Source: an uncultured Eubacteriales bacterium (GTDB lineage: Bacteria > Bacillota > Clostridia > Lachnospirales > Lachnospiraceae). From it: a stretch of 48,865 nt of DNA. Positions 17,417 to 27,289 of the stretch are shown here, piece after piece (within the stretch, counting starts at the first letter, position 1; every line of letters starts with the position of its first letter). The stretch lies in NCBI GenBank assembly GCA_900318405.1, contig ONKP01000016.1:1-48865 (forward strand), given 5' to 3'. A program made the position numbers and the translations under genes. Under the pieces are notes generated by a model, which worked only from the letters and a program-made list of their open reading frames with translations, was not told where the DNA came from and made no database searches.

Positions 17417-19258
17417 ATGGATATTCAGGATTTTTATGATGGGAATGCCTTTGATGCCTATGAGTATCTGGGCGCCAATACAGGGAAGAACGGTGTGACA
17501 TTCCGCACCTACGCCCCGCACGCCCTGGACGTGTCTCTCATCGGCTCCTTCAGTAAGTGGAAGGAAATGCCCATGCACCGCGTTGACAACGGTGAATTCT
17601 GGGAGCTGACCACGAAAAAAGCAAAGTCCGGCGATATGTATAAATTCCGCATCTACCGGCAGGACGGAACCTTTCTCGACCATGCGGATCCGTATGCCTT
17701 TTACTCAGAGCTGCGGCCCGGTACGGCCTCGGTCGTCTATGACCGCCATGGCTATCAGTTTCACGACGATGACTGGATGTGGATGCGCCGCGACAGAAAA
17801 AACGGTCCGATGAATATCTACGAGATTCACCTCGGATCATGGCGCCGCTCCGACGACCCGGATGAACTGAGCAAAGCACTTGACCTTGAAAAGAACGGCG
17901 GACCTGCCGTCGACGTCTCTGCAGGCTGGTACAGCTATGCGGATATCGCAGAACAGCTGATCCCCTATCTTCAGGAAAATCATTATAACTACCTGGAGAT
18001 CATGCCTCTCAGTGAATTCCCCGCCGATGAATCCTGGGGCTACCAGACCCTCGGCTTCTTCAGCGCCACATCGCGCTATGGCGATCCCGACGGTCTGAAA
18101 AAGCTGATCGACGAGTGCCATCAGCATGATATCGGTGTCATTCTGGACATCGTAACCGTTCATTTTGCCCCGAATGACTACGGTCTCCGGCTGTACGACG
18201 GTACGCCTGTCTATGAATACCCGGCGGCCGGCAACGGCATCAGCGAATGGGGAACCGTCAATTTCAATCATTCGAAGGGCGATGTGCGCAGCTTCCTGTC
18301 GTCGATGGGCGAATACTGGCTGCACGACTTCCACTTCGACGGTCTCCGCTACGACGCCGTCGGCAACCTGATCTACTGGCAGGGCAGCGAGAGCCGCGGC
18401 CTGAACGCGATCGGCATTGATTTTCTGAAGGGAATGAATGCCGGCCTCAAGGCAATTGACGGCAACGTCATCCTGATCGCAGAGGATTCTTCCTCCTACC
18501 CGGGCGTCACGCATCCGGTCAGCGAGGGGGGACTCGGCTTTGACTACAAGTGGGACATGGGCTGGATGAACGACACGCTGAACTATTTCCGGACCGATCC
18601 GCCATACCGCGTCCGGGATTACCACCGCATCACGTTTTCCATGATGTATTTTTACAACGAGAATTATCTGCTGCCGCTCTCCCATGACGAGGTCGTCCAC
18701 GGAAAGGCCTCCATCATGCAGAAGATGGCCGGACCCTATGAGAAAAAATTCCCGCAGGCGCGGGCGCTCTACATCTACATGTACACGCATCCCGGCAAAA
18801 AGCTGAACTTCATGGGCAATGAGATCGGCCAGATGCGCGAATGGGACGAAAAGAAGGCGCAGGACTGGTTCCTGACGCGCTATCCGCTGCACGACTCCTT
18901 CCATCGTTTCATCACGGATCTCTCGGCGCTGTACATCGAACATCCCGCCTTCTGGGAACGCGATTACCGGAGAGACGGCTTTGAATGGATCGATGCGGAT
19001 GACGACAAGCAGTGCATCTACGTCTACCGCCGCCGCGCCGAATCCGAGAGCATCATGTGCATCATGAATTTTTCCGATTTCACGCAGACGTATCATTACA
19101 GTGTCGGCGGTCCGCAGACGCTGCAGCTGCTTCTGGATTCCGACAACGTGATCTACAGCGGCACGACAGAGAATCCACCGGAAGAAGTCACCGTTCCCGC
19201 TGACGGCATTTACCTCGCGCTGAAACCCTTTGAGGCGAGAATTTACCTGGAGACATAA
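17417..19258 (+). CDS. glgB: 1,4-alpha-glucan branching enzyme
   Basis: A 613-residue GH13 enzyme that makes the alpha-1,6 branches of glycogen. The N-terminal CBM48 domain (FRTYAPHALDVSLIGSFSKW) is followed by the (beta/alpha)8 barrel. The nucleophile lies in DGLRYDAVGN, the acid/base Glu in LIAEDSSSYP, and the third acid in LSHDEVVHGK. Family-typical MPLSEFP and GYQTLGFFSATSRYG are present. ATG 17417 follows a CGGGGG ribosome site; ATG 17399 is possible but has none. No other glycogen genes are adjacent, so it is an isolated glgB. Confidence 0.93.
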   Translation: MDIQDFYDGNAFDAYEYLGANTGKNGVTFRTYAPHALDVSLIGSFSKWKEMPMHRVDNGEFWELTTKKAKSGDMYKFRIYRQDGTFLDHADPYAFYSELRPGTASVVYDRHGYQFHDDDWMWMRRDRKNGPMNIYEIHLGSWRRSDDPDELSKALDLEKNGGPAVDVSAGWYSYADIAEQLIPYLQENHYNYLEIMPLSEFPADESWGYQTLGFFSATSRYGDPDGLKKLIDECHQHDIGVILDIVTVHFAPNDYGLRLYDGTPVYEYPAAGNGISEWGTVNFNHSKGDVRSFLSSMGEYWLHDFHFDGLRYDAVGNLIYWQGSESRGLNAIGIDFLKGMNAGLKAIDGNVILIAEDSSSYPGVTHPVSEGGLGFDYKWDMGWMNDTLNYFRTDPPYRVRDYHRITFSMMYFYNENYLLPLSHDEVVHGKASIMQKMAGPYEKKFPQARALYIYMYTHPGKKLNFMGNEIGQMREWDEKKAQDWFLTRYPLHDSFHRFITDLSALYIEHPAFWERDYRRDGFEWIDADDDKQCIYVYRRRAESESIMCIMNFSDFTQTYHYSVGGPQTLQLLLDSDNVIYSGTTENPPEEVTVPADGIYLALKPFEARIYLET

Positions 19259-19360
19259 CCCCGGTCACAGTATTCGGCATTGTATTTGCATTTAGTATTT
19301 CACACAGGCCCGGTGATCATTTACACAGGATATCCGGAGAGATAAGAAAGGCGCTTATTG

Positions 19361-22153
19361 ATGTTTCGACATGCAGGCTCGAAGGCCCAGAACAAAAATA
19401 CGGAAGCTGATTCGGAATGGTCAGACCGGCGGGTGCGCCACGTCGGCAGCCGCAGTGCGGCAGATGATTTTCTTGAAAACCCGCACTATCCGGTCTCCAC
19501 AAAGCGCAGTCGAAAGCTTTTCATTATTCTTCTCTGTATCATCACGCTTTCTGCCGCAACGGTTCTGTCCGCTGTTACCGCTACAAGAAACCGTGTGACC
19601 CGGCAGGATGACGCCTCGCAGATGGCAGATCTCTATGCATCCGAACTGGGTAACTCCATCAGTAATTTAGGGTGGATGGGTTCTTTTTTCGGCAATGTCA
19701 TGCAGCAGATATCCGCTTCCGACAATTCCGATGATCTGAACGATCTCGCCGAATCTCTAATCTCTCCGGGAACTGCTCTCAGCAGCATGGGCATCTATTC
19801 TGAAGGAAAGATCCGCTACGTGTATTCCGTCGATCAGATGAGCCGTGCCGATTTTAAGGACTTCATGGACGATGTCGATGCCGAAGCTCTGATGGAAAAG
19901 GCTGCCAGGAAAAATTCAGCCGTTCTCAGTGACATCGTCAGCTGGAACGGCAGTCAGTATTTTACCATGTGCGTACCCGTCATTGACCTGAAGGATCCCA
20001 AAGCCTACTATGGCTATGCACTGCTCCTCATCTCTTACCCCGACTTCATGAAGACAGGCAGTCTCGGTCTGATCAGGACTTCCGGCTACGATATCACCGT
20101 AGCGGCCGGTACAGTCAATCAGCAGACAGTAGTTTACGCCACGACAAGGAATGCATCCCTGTCGGACCCCATGGAGAAGGCTTTCAGGCTCTGCGACATC
20201 AACTGCAGCATCAGCATAGCACCGCGCGGAGGATGGCTCACAGGGGCAGCTGTATTTTTCAGCCTCGTCCTGCCTTACCTCATCAGCATCATCATTATTT
20301 TTCTCGGTCTGTTCTTCCTCCGCATCCGCTCTGAGCGTGAGACGGCCGAATACTATGCCATGTACGATTCCCTGACGCGTGTGCAGAACCGGCAGGCACT
20401 GCGGAAAAATTTCGGCAGACTTGCCGCCCAGCCGGGCACGCTCTTTGTCATGCTCATCGACCTGGATAATTTCAAATCGGTCAATGATATTCACGGCCAC
20501 GCCAGCGGCGACACCTGCCTCACCAATGTCGGTCAGGCTCTCCGCCGCGTATTTCCTCCGGAAGGCTGTTTCCGATACGGCGGGGATGAATTTCTTCTGA
20601 TCACCCCGGAAAAAAGCAAAGAGGATTTTGACCGTAAAGTTGCTGACATGATGGACGTCTATCAGTCTCTGGCCAATGATGCAGGTCTCTCAACGACGCT
20701 CAGCGCCGGCTATGTATACGGTTCCTGCCGCGACATGAATGACCTGCGGAAGATGATGTATCAGGCGGACGTGAATCTCTATGAGATCAAGAAGAGTTTC
20801 AAGGGCAATGTTCGCGGACGCGCTTTTGATCCGGACGCTGAATATCGGGATTTCGAGCAGGAGAGTGACCGTGAGCGCAAAACAAGGAAATACATCGCCG
20901 ATACGTTCCGGACGGCGCTGAAAAATAAATGGATCAGCGTCGTATATCAGCCGATCATCCGCTCCCTGACCGGACGCCTGGCCTATGTGGAGGCCCTTGC
21001 CCGCTGGAATGACCCGGAGAAGGGCTTTATCACACCGGACACGTTCATTCCCGTGCTGGAGCAGTCATCTTTCATCTCCGATCTCGACCTGTACGTCATT
21101 GAGGTAGTGTGCCGCGACTTTCGACGTGAAGCGGAAAATCATTATCCGGCGATCTCCACCTCGATCAACCTCGCTTACAACGATCTGCGCGATCCTTCCT
21201 TTATCGGAAAAATTATCGAGATTGCCGACAGATACCAGGTGCCGCATCACAACCTCTGCTTCGAGGTGAAGGAAGTGCCTGAGAACTCGGGAGATATCCT
21301 CCGTCAGCGCATGCACGAGCTGCGGAACAACGGATTCCGCGTATGGCTGGATGACTTCGGATCGAATTACAGCTCGCTGAAGGGTCTGCAGCTTGCCCAG
21401 GTCGACCTTGTAAAACTCGATATCCGTTTCCTCGACAACCTGCCCGGCTATGCCGACGACAGGCAGCATATTGAAGCCATAATCAGCATGCTGAAACAGA
21501 TCGGCGTACAGGTGCTGTCAGAGCGCGTGGAAAACGACTACGAAAAAGAAATTCTTGTTTCCTCCGGCTGCGGTCTGCTGCAGGGGTACTGCTGCGCACG
21601 ACCGATCAGTGAGGACATGCTGATCACGGAATGGCTTTCCAGACCGAAGCGCGTGGAGAATCCTGAAAGTCACAGATATTATTCCGATATTAACCTCACG
21701 GACATCCTGCAGCCGAAATTCAACACGCAGGACGACCCGGAATTCCCCAACGATGAAGCCCTCGCCATGGCGATCATAGAGGTGCGTGATGACAATACCT
21801 ATCGTCTGATCTCTGAAAACGATTCCTTCCGTGCCTTCCATATCCATACACATGAGAGAGTCAGCCGGATGATCACAAATACAGAAGATATATGGAAAAA
21901 AGACTTCAACGAACGTCTTCTCCGCATCCAGACGATCTGCTGCGCCCACCCGGATGCCTGGCAGAATATGGACTACATCACCAGCGCCGGTGATTACTGC
22001 ATCGCACGGCTGCGCTACCTTTCATCAGATCCCTCAGCCGGCGTGACGGCACTGTCGTTCGTCGTCATCGATCTCAGAATGTTCTCCCAGTCCGGAAGCC
22101 GCCTGGCCGATCTGCCGCCGGACGCCGCAGGAAAGCTTGGCGTGATCGGATAA
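19361..22153 (+). CDS. membrane GGDEF-EAL cyclic-di-GMP protein
   Basis: A 930-residue protein with two membrane helices (about 51-73 and 291-317) enclosing a variable extracellular sensor, then GGDEF, EAL and a C-terminal domain of about 180 residues that looks PAS-like. GGDEF is intact (YGGDEF, G407-F411) but no RxxD inhibitory site is seen. EAL is intact at 544-546, with the N, DDFGSN, K in VDLVKLD, Glu in SERVEN and QGY positions present, so both synthesis and hydrolysis are possible. AGAAAGG lies 9 nt before ATG 19361. It is monocistronic with its own terminator. Which activity dominates cannot be told. Confidence 0.9.
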   Translation: MFRHAGSKAQNKNTEADSEWSDRRVRHVGSRSAADDFLENPHYPVSTKRSRKLFIILLCIITLSAATVLSAVTATRNRVTRQDDASQMADLYASELGNSISNLGWMGSFFGNVMQQISASDNSDDLNDLAESLISPGTALSSMGIYSEGKIRYVYSVDQMSRADFKDFMDDVDAEALMEKAARKNSAVLSDIVSWNGSQYFTMCVPVIDLKDPKAYYGYALLLISYPDFMKTGSLGLIRTSGYDITVAAGTVNQQTVVYATTRNASLSDPMEKAFRLCDINCSISIAPRGGWLTGAAVFFSLVLPYLISIIIIFLGLFFLRIRSERETAEYYAMYDSLTRVQNRQALRKNFGRLAAQPGTLFVMLIDLDNFKSVNDIHGHASGDTCLTNVGQALRRVFPPEGCFRYGGDEFLLITPEKSKEDFDRKVADMMDVYQSLANDAGLSTTLSAGYVYGSCRDMNDLRKMMYQADVNLYEIKKSFKGNVRGRAFDPDAEYRDFEQESDRERKTRKYIADTFRTALKNKWISVVYQPIIRSLTGRLAYVEALARWNDPEKGFITPDTFIPVLEQSSFISDLDLYVIEVVCRDFRREAENHYPAISTSINLAYNDLRDPSFIGKIIEIADRYQVPHHNLCFEVKEVPENSGDILRQRMHELRNNGFRVWLDDFGSNYSSLKGLQLAQVDLVKLDIRFLDNLPGYADDRQHIEAIISMLKQIGVQVLSERVENDYEKEILVSSGCGLLQGYCCARPISEDMLITEWLSRPKRVENPESHRYYSDINLTDILQPKFNTQDDPEFPNDEALAMAIIEVRDDNTYRLISENDSFRAFHIHTHERVSRMITNTEDIWKKDFNERLLRIQTICCAHPDAWQNMDYITSAGDYCIARLRYLSSDPSAGVTALSFVVIDLRMFSQSGSRLADLPPDAAGKLGVIG

Positions 22154-22184
22154 GGTTCTCTGCTCACACAGATAAAGTTAAAAA

Positions 22185-22217
22185 CGCTTCCGCAGTGATC
22201 AGTTCACCGCAGAAGCG
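22185..22217 (+). terminator. terminator-like hairpin after the GGDEF-EAL gene
   Basis: CGCTTCCGC pairs with GCAGAAGCG (one G-T pair) around a 15-nt loop, preceded by an A-run and followed by CTCTTCTGTATT. Confidence 0.65.
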
Positions 22218-22232
22218 CTCTTCTGTATTAAA

Positions 22233-22296
22233 CGTCGACACGCATACATTTTTGGAGCATGCAAAGCATGCGCAGAAAACGGTATGCGCGTCGACG
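22233..22296. repeat. palindrome between convergent genes
   Basis: CGTCGACACGCATAC (22233-22247) pairs with GTATGCGCGTCGACG (22282-22296), 14 of 15 positions. The loop holds its own hairpin GCATGC-AAA-GCATGC. It lies between the converging GGDEF-EAL and response-regulator genes. Confidence 0.75.
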
Positions 22297-22354
22297 CAAA
22301 CATGTATGAGAACAAAATCGCGAAGAAGCACAGCACCAGTCTTAATGCAGCACT

Positions 22355-23434
22355 TTACAGCGGAAATGTCCGGATCTCATAGGTGACATCGCACGGCATA
22401 TCCTGCAGCTTCCATGTGTGCATGATCCTGTCGGCAACCATACGGCCATCCTTCTGATAACAGTCCGTGAACATGGCCAGCAGCTGTCCCGACGAATAGC
22501 GCACCGTCACATCACAGCGGCGGAGACTCTGGTTTACGATCTGGGAGAATTCCGTCATAGCCGCTTCAAACTCCACAGACTTTTTCTGCATGCCTTCCCT
22601 CGGATACATGGTGAAAAGCACTATCTGCGCTGTCACGTCCTTCCGCTCACGCTGTCTCTGCATCAGGCGGTACATCACGCAGAACTCCGAGAACGAAACC
22701 TCGCAGGCGCCAAATGCATTGTCCTCATCGCGCATGTACGCCTCTATACCGGCCAGATCTCCGGGCGTATCCGGAAGGCTGTTTATATCCTTTTTTTCAT
22801 CCTCAGCTGAAAAAAACCGGCTGATACTCTTTTCGACGATGGTTCTCTTCTCTCCACTGATATCCGGCTTTTTCTGCACGTCCTGCTGCAGATTTTTCCA
22901 GGTGTCCTCCGCATTCAGGATCCGTTCCACCTTCTCCTGCAGATCCTCCTCTGAAAAAGGCTTGCGGATATAAAAATCGCGGAATCCCAGCGCCAGGCTG
23001 CGGCTCTCCGCCGACGTCGACTTCTTCGAAATGAGGAAGACCACGGGAATCATATAGGCATCAGCTTCAGCGAGTCTGTCGAGAAAAGCACCGCCGTCGA
23101 GCCCGGCCATGTCGAGATCTGCGATGATCATATCCGGTCGTTCCCTTCTGACCTCATCCACCGTTTCTTCCATTGAAGATCCGCTGATGATATGATATCC
23201 GCTGCCCAGCGCATGCGTGATGATCATCCGGATCATCCGGTTATCCTCTGCCACCAGCAGCTTCCGAATTCCCGGAACTCCGGACACTTCCTCCGATGTG
23301 CCGGCTACTGCCATCGGTGCTCCCGTTTCCATCGGCTGCGGGTTTCTGTCTTCACTCCTGCCTGCCAGTTCCACGATCTGTCCTCCCGTCATTTTGTCAG
23401 ACAAAATAATATTTTTCCTCTTTTTTATCGGCAT
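22355..23434 (-). CDS. response regulator with degenerate GGDEF-like output domain
   Basis: A protein of up to 359 residues. Receiver domain at about 57-172: acidic pair E63/D64 (VAEDN), phospho-acceptor D106 (IIADLDM), K158 (RKPF). After a charged linker (180-240), residues 245-355 follow a GGDEF-type fold pattern, but the signature is replaced by YSSGQ (about 313-317), so no cyclase activity is expected; it may bind nucleotide or only partners. The ATG at 23434 lacks a ribosome site. GTG at 23374 has GGGAGG 7 nt ahead and may be the true start, giving 339 residues. The partner kinase is unknown. Confidence 0.75.
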   Translation of the reverse strand: MPIKKRKNIILSDKMTGGQIVELAGRSEDRNPQPMETGAPMAVAGTSEEVSGVPGIRKLLVAEDNRMIRMIITHALGSGYHIISGSSMEETVDEVRRERPDMIIADLDMAGLDGGAFLDRLAEADAYMIPVVFLISKKSTSAESRSLALGFRDFYIRKPFSEEDLQEKVERILNAEDTWKNLQQDVQKKPDISGEKRTIVEKSISRFFSAEDEKKDINSLPDTPGDLAGIEAYMRDEDNAFGACEVSFSEFCVMYRLMQRQRERKDVTAQIVLFTMYPREGMQKKSVEFEAAMTEFSQIVNQSLRRCDVTVRYSSGQLLAMFTDCYQKDGRMVADRIMHTWKLQDMPCDVTYEIRTFPL

Positions 23435-23538
23435 GTTGTATACTGTTCATAAACGACATCCCGTTACATGTATGATACCAGAACGAAGAGCTTTCTTCCA
23501 TGACAACCGTACTGACGAATTGCAGGTCAGGCAGCAGA

Positions 23539-23626
23539 ACACATGGAGACTCCAAGCTTCGAGCTTCCCTTCGGTCGCTCTCAGCAAGTGCTCATCGCTC
23601 TGTCGAGGCTGGAAGTCTCCATGTGT
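23539..23626. repeat. long hairpin in divergent intergenic region
   Basis: ACACATGGAGACTTCCAGC-type arms (23539-23557 and 23608-23626, one or two mismatches) enclose about 50 nt. The element lies between divergent genes (23374/23434 and 23763), so it is not a terminator for either. It resembles the other intergenic palindromes in general form but not clearly in sequence. Confidence 0.65.
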
Positions 23627-23762
23627 GACAGTGGCAATAACGCTCGAACTGCAATGCTGATGCTTATATTTCGATGAGATGTGTCGTTATAATTATTAGT
23701 AAGATGGCGTTCGGATGAGTTTTCTTCTCACGTAAAAAATATACAGAGAGGCAGTTAATATT

Positions 23763-24548
23763 ATGAAAATTCAGGATTTCTGCAACATGGAAAAATTCGA
23801 GTCGATCATGAGCAGCTGGGCTGACTCGACCGGTCTCGCCTGCGTAGCTGTCGGTGAAGATGGCAAATACATCTCCAAGCAGTATAACTTCACGGATTTC
23901 TGCATGAACAAGACACGTGGAACGGAAGAAGGCCGCCGTCGCTGCGAGCGCTGTGACGCGACGGGAAAAGGCATTTACGAATGTCATGCCGGCCTCGTTG
24001 ATTTTGCCATCGATCTCACGATCGACGATCATAAATACGGCTCGATCGTCGGAGGTCAGGTAATGCCTGAAAACCCGGATGAGCAGAAGTTCCGCAAGAC
24101 AGCCGTTGAGATCGGCGCAGATCCCGACGAGTATATTCAGGCGCTGCACAAAGTGAATGTCCGCAGCAAAAAAGTCATTGACGCATCCGCCCATCTGCTC
24201 GGCGAAGTCCTGAACAATTTCATCTACTCCGAATATTATAAATACAAAGTCGATCATCAGGTCAGCAACCTGACGGAAGGCATCGAAAAGACCAACAAAC
24301 TGGTACGCCAGATCATTTCCTGCACGGGAACGCTGCAGAATCTTCAGAAGCGCCAGAAGATCGTAGCTATCAACGCCAGCATCGAGGCAGCACGCGTCGG
24401 CGAGGCCGGCAAGGGATTCGCCGTTGTTGCGGAAGAGGTGGAAAAGCTCTCCGAGAGCAGCTCGGAAGCCAATACAACCATTGAGAAGATCGTCAACGAA
24501 ATCAAGGATACCGTGGAGACACTCAGTATCACTGATGCAGAATCATAA
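23763..24548 (+). CDS. soluble PocR-domain chemoreceptor-like protein
   Basis: A 261-residue protein without membrane segments. Residues 1-165 form a PocR sensory domain with the typical Cys set ([21 protein letters not shown]). Residues 195-255 match the tip of a methyl-accepting chemotaxis signalling hairpin ([29 protein letters not shown]). It is a short receptor: only part of the hairpin is present and there is no HAMP domain. PocR domains bind small metabolites, and related proteins in gut bacteria are linked to cytoplasmic sensing. It probably feeds into the CheA/CheW system encoded at 30.9-33.7 kb. A TATAAT at 23688-23693 may be its -10. Confidence 0.87.
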   Translation: MKIQDFCNMEKFESIMSSWADSTGLACVAVGEDGKYISKQYNFTDFCMNKTRGTEEGRRRCERCDATGKGIYECHAGLVDFAIDLTIDDHKYGSIVGGQVMPENPDEQKFRKTAVEIGADPDEYIQALHKVNVRSKKVIDASAHLLGEVLNNFIYSEYYKYKVDHQVSNLTEGIEKTNKLVRQIISCTGTLQNLQKRQKIVAINASIEAARVGEAGKGFAVVAEEVEKLSESSSEANTTIEKIVNEIKDTVETLSITDAES

Positions 24549-24652
24549 AATATTCGCGTAAATCATAATTTATGCGCCAGCCGGACTGCCGCATATGGTG
24601 TGAAGGAACACGCCTGCAGCATCCGGATATTTCCCGAAAGGAGGTAGCAGGG

Positions 24653-25429
24653 ATGGCCATAGAAAGTATTTATAATGTCGGCAGTGCTTTCAGCGATGCA
24701 CGCAAAGTCACTGGTTCAGATACCGAAGACCGGATCCGTTATATCCGCAATCTGCAGAGTATGCTGCAGACTTCCGATGCAGAACAGGTAAAACGCGCGC
24801 AGAGTTCGGAGACATCCGCAGCAAGTGCCGCAACTAATGTCACAAAGAGTATTTCCAATCAGGCACTGACGATCAACGCTGATGGTGCATCTGATCAGAG
24901 AACGTCCGTGGAGGAGGCAGAATCCCTTGATTCTTCGCTGTTCGTCACGGAAGACGGCATCGTGAGCCGCTTTATCGGTGATGAGAACAGTTTCTCATCC
25001 ACCCGTGATCTCGCTGTTTTTATTGAACAGACTGTCGCCGATCAGGCGGCAAAGGATCCCGCCTATGCCTCAGATATCGTCGCTGACGTGACGGAGACAG
25101 CCCAGCAGTTTGCAAACATCAAGGAGGCCACATCCGGTACGGATCTGACGCTCCAGGCACAGGGAATGCTGATTGCCAACGACAAAACATCCTTCTTTGC
25201 CGTACTGCAGGACATCCGCAATGCCGAGACCAGCAATACCGTCGATATTCCCCCGAAGACACTCAGCGAGATCGTCATGGGTGCCACCAACGGACACGAC
25301 GGTTATCCGATCTTCATGGGCGGCACCGTGGGCGGTCTTATGAAGAGAATCTCCTCTTACATGAGAGCGCACGGATGGAGCGTTCCGCCGGAAATCGACA
25401 GTTTCAGCAGCATCAATACAAAGGCGTAA
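24653..25429 (+). CDS. hypothetical protein in motility region
   Basis: A 258-residue soluble protein that I do not recognise. It starts MAIESIYNVGSAFSD, has a Ser/Ala/Thr-rich first half and a more ordered second half (PIFMGGTVGGLMKR, WSVPPEID). No signal peptide or membrane helix. AAAGGAGG is 9 nt before the ATG at 24653. It is 104 nt downstream of the PocR receptor and ends in a strong terminator, so the two are probably co-transcribed. The general style (polar N-terminus, no catalytic motif) is like other unassigned proteins in flagellar regions, but no function is claimed. Confidence 0.75.
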   Translation: MAIESIYNVGSAFSDARKVTGSDTEDRIRYIRNLQSMLQTSDAEQVKRAQSSETSAASAATNVTKSISNQALTINADGASDQRTSVEEAESLDSSLFVTEDGIVSRFIGDENSFSSTRDLAVFIEQTVADQAAKDPAYASDIVADVTETAQQFANIKEATSGTDLTLQAQGMLIANDKTSFFAVLQDIRNAETSNTVDIPPKTLSEIVMGATNGHDGYPIFMGGTVGGLMKRISSYMRAHGWSVPPEIDSFSSINTKA

Positions 25430-25463
25430 AAAAATTCCCGCACCGGACGGTGCGGGAATTTTT
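25430..25463. terminator. perfect bidirectional terminator
   Basis: AAAAATTCCCGCACC pairs perfectly with GGTGCGGGAATTTTT around GGAC. It starts right after the stop of the plus-strand gene and lies 8 nt from the end of the minus-strand SH3 gene, so it serves both. Confidence 0.95.
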
Positions 25464-25471
25464 TTATCTTA

Positions 25472-26476
25472 TCATTTCTTCTTGCCCATCTTATCGGCCG
25501 CCGCCTGCTTCACAGGCTTTGACCTGGACATCTTACGGCCCTTCTTTGCCTTGTCTCTTCCGCCTGCCTTTGCATTGTCTGCGCCTTCAGCAGAAGCTCC
25601 TTCCTCCGCCGCTTCATCACCGCCTGCGCCGCCTTTCTTTTTCTTCTTCAGGAGAAGTACGAGAACGACTGCAATAGCCGCTACGGCGCCTATACCGCCG
25701 AACAGCACGAGCTTGGGAAGCTTCAAAGGACCAACGGCGATCACGCCGGCGTCCAGAGAACCTGAAGAGGAACGCACGGATTCCGATCCGGAATTTGCCT
25801 TCACACTCTCCACTGCCGATCCTGATGACACCGATTCCGAAAGCGTCTTCACAGACTCCGACGCGGAACCGGAGCTCACGGATTCAGCAGACGATGATGA
25901 AGATGCAGATGACGCCGTATTATCGCCGACGCCCAGCACTCCGCCTTCTACCGGATTTCCGTTTTCGTCCACTGTCTGAAAATACTGTTCCAGCTGCTGC
26001 TCTCTCGCCCTGACGGAAGCATTTGCCACGGCATTGGGGTCCTCTTTGGCGATCAGCGAATCCTTATCGACCGTCACAGCCTGCTGAAGCAGGATATATC
26101 CCTCTGCCACATCCGAATAATTCGTAAATCCCCAGATGCCGCCGTTTCCGTCATCGGCCTGTCCTGTGATGTGCAGAACCGTGCCATCCGGAATATTTTC
26201 GGTCAGTACAGAAGACGAATTCGTCGTCGGCTGCTTGCGCAGCACAGCGCCCGTACCGTCCTTCGACTGCACCTTAATATAGTAATCATACACCGGCGAT
26301 GTGTACGAGGATGTGCTCGTCGTATCATCCGCCCGGACAACACTCACTGAAGGAAGAACCCGCGATGCTTCGGAAGTTCCCGGCGCTCCGAAAAGAAAAA
26401 CGGCGGTCAGAGCGACCGCCGTCATTTTCCGGATCAGTGAGTGAATACAGATTCTTCTGGCTGTATTTTCACTCAT
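25472..26476 (-). CDS. secreted/membrane SH3-like protein with Ser-rich linker
   Basis: A 334-residue protein. A long N-terminal signal (hydrophobic about 18-32, AxA-like EAS-R) leads to an SH3-like domain (about 60-135: KVQSKDG, VLRKQPTTNSSSV, DGTVLHI). A Ser/Val/Glu repeat linker with SVSSGSA-ESVK units follows (190-255), then one C-terminal membrane helix (about 262-285) and a Lys/Gly/Ala-rich tail. The layout suggests a wall- or peptidoglycan-contacting domain held away from the membrane. The ESVK-type linker also occurs in the C39-like peptidase at 35.4 kb. It is 15 nt after the preceding gene on the minus strand, likely one operon. Confidence 0.8.
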   Translation of the reverse strand: MSENTARRICIHSLIRKMTAVALTAVFLFGAPGTSEASRVLPSVSVVRADDTTSTSSYTSPVYDYYIKVQSKDGTGAVLRKQPTTNSSSVLTENIPDGTVLHITGQADDGNGGIWGFTNYSDVAEGYILLQQAVTVDKDSLIAKEDPNAVANASVRAREQQLEQYFQTVDENGNPVEGGVLGVGDNTASSASSSSSAESVSSGSASESVKTLSESVSSGSAVESVKANSGSESVRSSSGSLDAGVIAVGPLKLPKLVLFGGIGAVAAIAVVLVLLLKKKKKGGAGGDEAAEEGASAEGADNAKAGGRDKAKKGRKMSRSKPVKQAAADKMGKKK

Positions 26477-26491
26477 AAGTCTATATCCTCA

Positions 26492-27289
26492 TCATCCTGC
26501 CTGTACAGTCGCGTTATCTCTGGAGCTGAAATAATTTTCAAACAGCTTGTTTGTCGCATCCATGGTATGTTTGCTGATATCCGGCAGCTCACTGCCCCAT
26601 GCATCTTCTGCGTCAGCATAGCCCTTCTGAATGGCCGACTGCAATGTCTGCATCAGTTCCGGATCATCCCCTGCAAGGGAGGAAGCAAAATCAAAAAGCC
26701 TCTGTGATGTCTTCGCCACGCCGTAGTAACCGTCCTCGCTCACAGCCTCCTGGGCCTCCGTCTTTGTCTGAAGATCGACGGTATAATTGCCGCTTGCGAG
26801 AAAATGCCACACACCGCTTGAATCGATGGAAGGCATCGCATTTGCATTTTCGAACTCGCTGGCCTGATGGCCGAGCGACCTCGTGATCATGCTGATGAAC
26901 TGTGCTTTTCTGGATTCCTGATCCGCTTCCAGCTGCTGTACCAGACTGGTGCGCTCTTCCGCGCTCATTCCGGCGACATTCGACTGCGCCTCCACATTTG
27001 CCTGCGCAGCGTCCGAAATATCCTGGCTGAGAAGATGGCGTCCGGAGCCCTGATAATATCCGGACTTTGCTCCCCGGCCCCCGTCAGCATCCGATCTGTC
27101 GGATGAATCCACAAATTCTCTGGTGCTTACATACGTATCTTTGTTTGATGCCGCCTGACTGAGCAATTTGGAAAAGTTTTCAGACTTACCGGTCTTTTCT
27201 GCCTTACTTTCATAGCTGGCATCTTTAACCTTATTTACACTGGCATTGTAACTTCCGCCTGCCAGGTAACCGGCAACCCCTAACGACAT
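26492..27289 (-). CDS. hypothetical protein, DUF5610-like C-terminus
   Basis: A 265-residue soluble protein. The C-terminal 80 residues (QRLFDFASSLAGDDPELM, AIQKGYADAEDAWG, LPDISKHTMDAT) resemble the DUF5610 pattern of proteins often found near motility genes; this is recollection, not a search. The first half is polar and low in complexity. The start at 27289 has AGGAGG 7 nt ahead; upstream in-frame codons are less likely. It heads a two-gene unit with the SH3 protein and lies 219 nt after a chemoreceptor gene. Confidence 0.7.
   Translation of the reverse strand: MSLGVAGYLAGGSYNASVNKVKDASYESKAEKTGKSENFSKLLSQAASNKDTYVSTREFVDSSDRSDADGGRGAKSGYYQGSGRHLLSQDISDAAQANVEAQSNVAGMSAEERTSLVQQLEADQESRKAQFISMITRSLGHQASEFENANAMPSIDSSGVWHFLASGNYTVDLQTKTEAQEAVSEDGYYGVAKTSQRLFDFASSLAGDDPELMQTLQSAIQKGYADAEDAWGSELPDISKHTMDATNKLFENYFSSRDNATVQAG

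Noticed and set aside
24653-27289. Prophage or mobile island origin for the unknown genes of this stretch
   Set aside because: No integrase, transposase, attachment repeats or phage structural genes are present; composition matches the neighbours.
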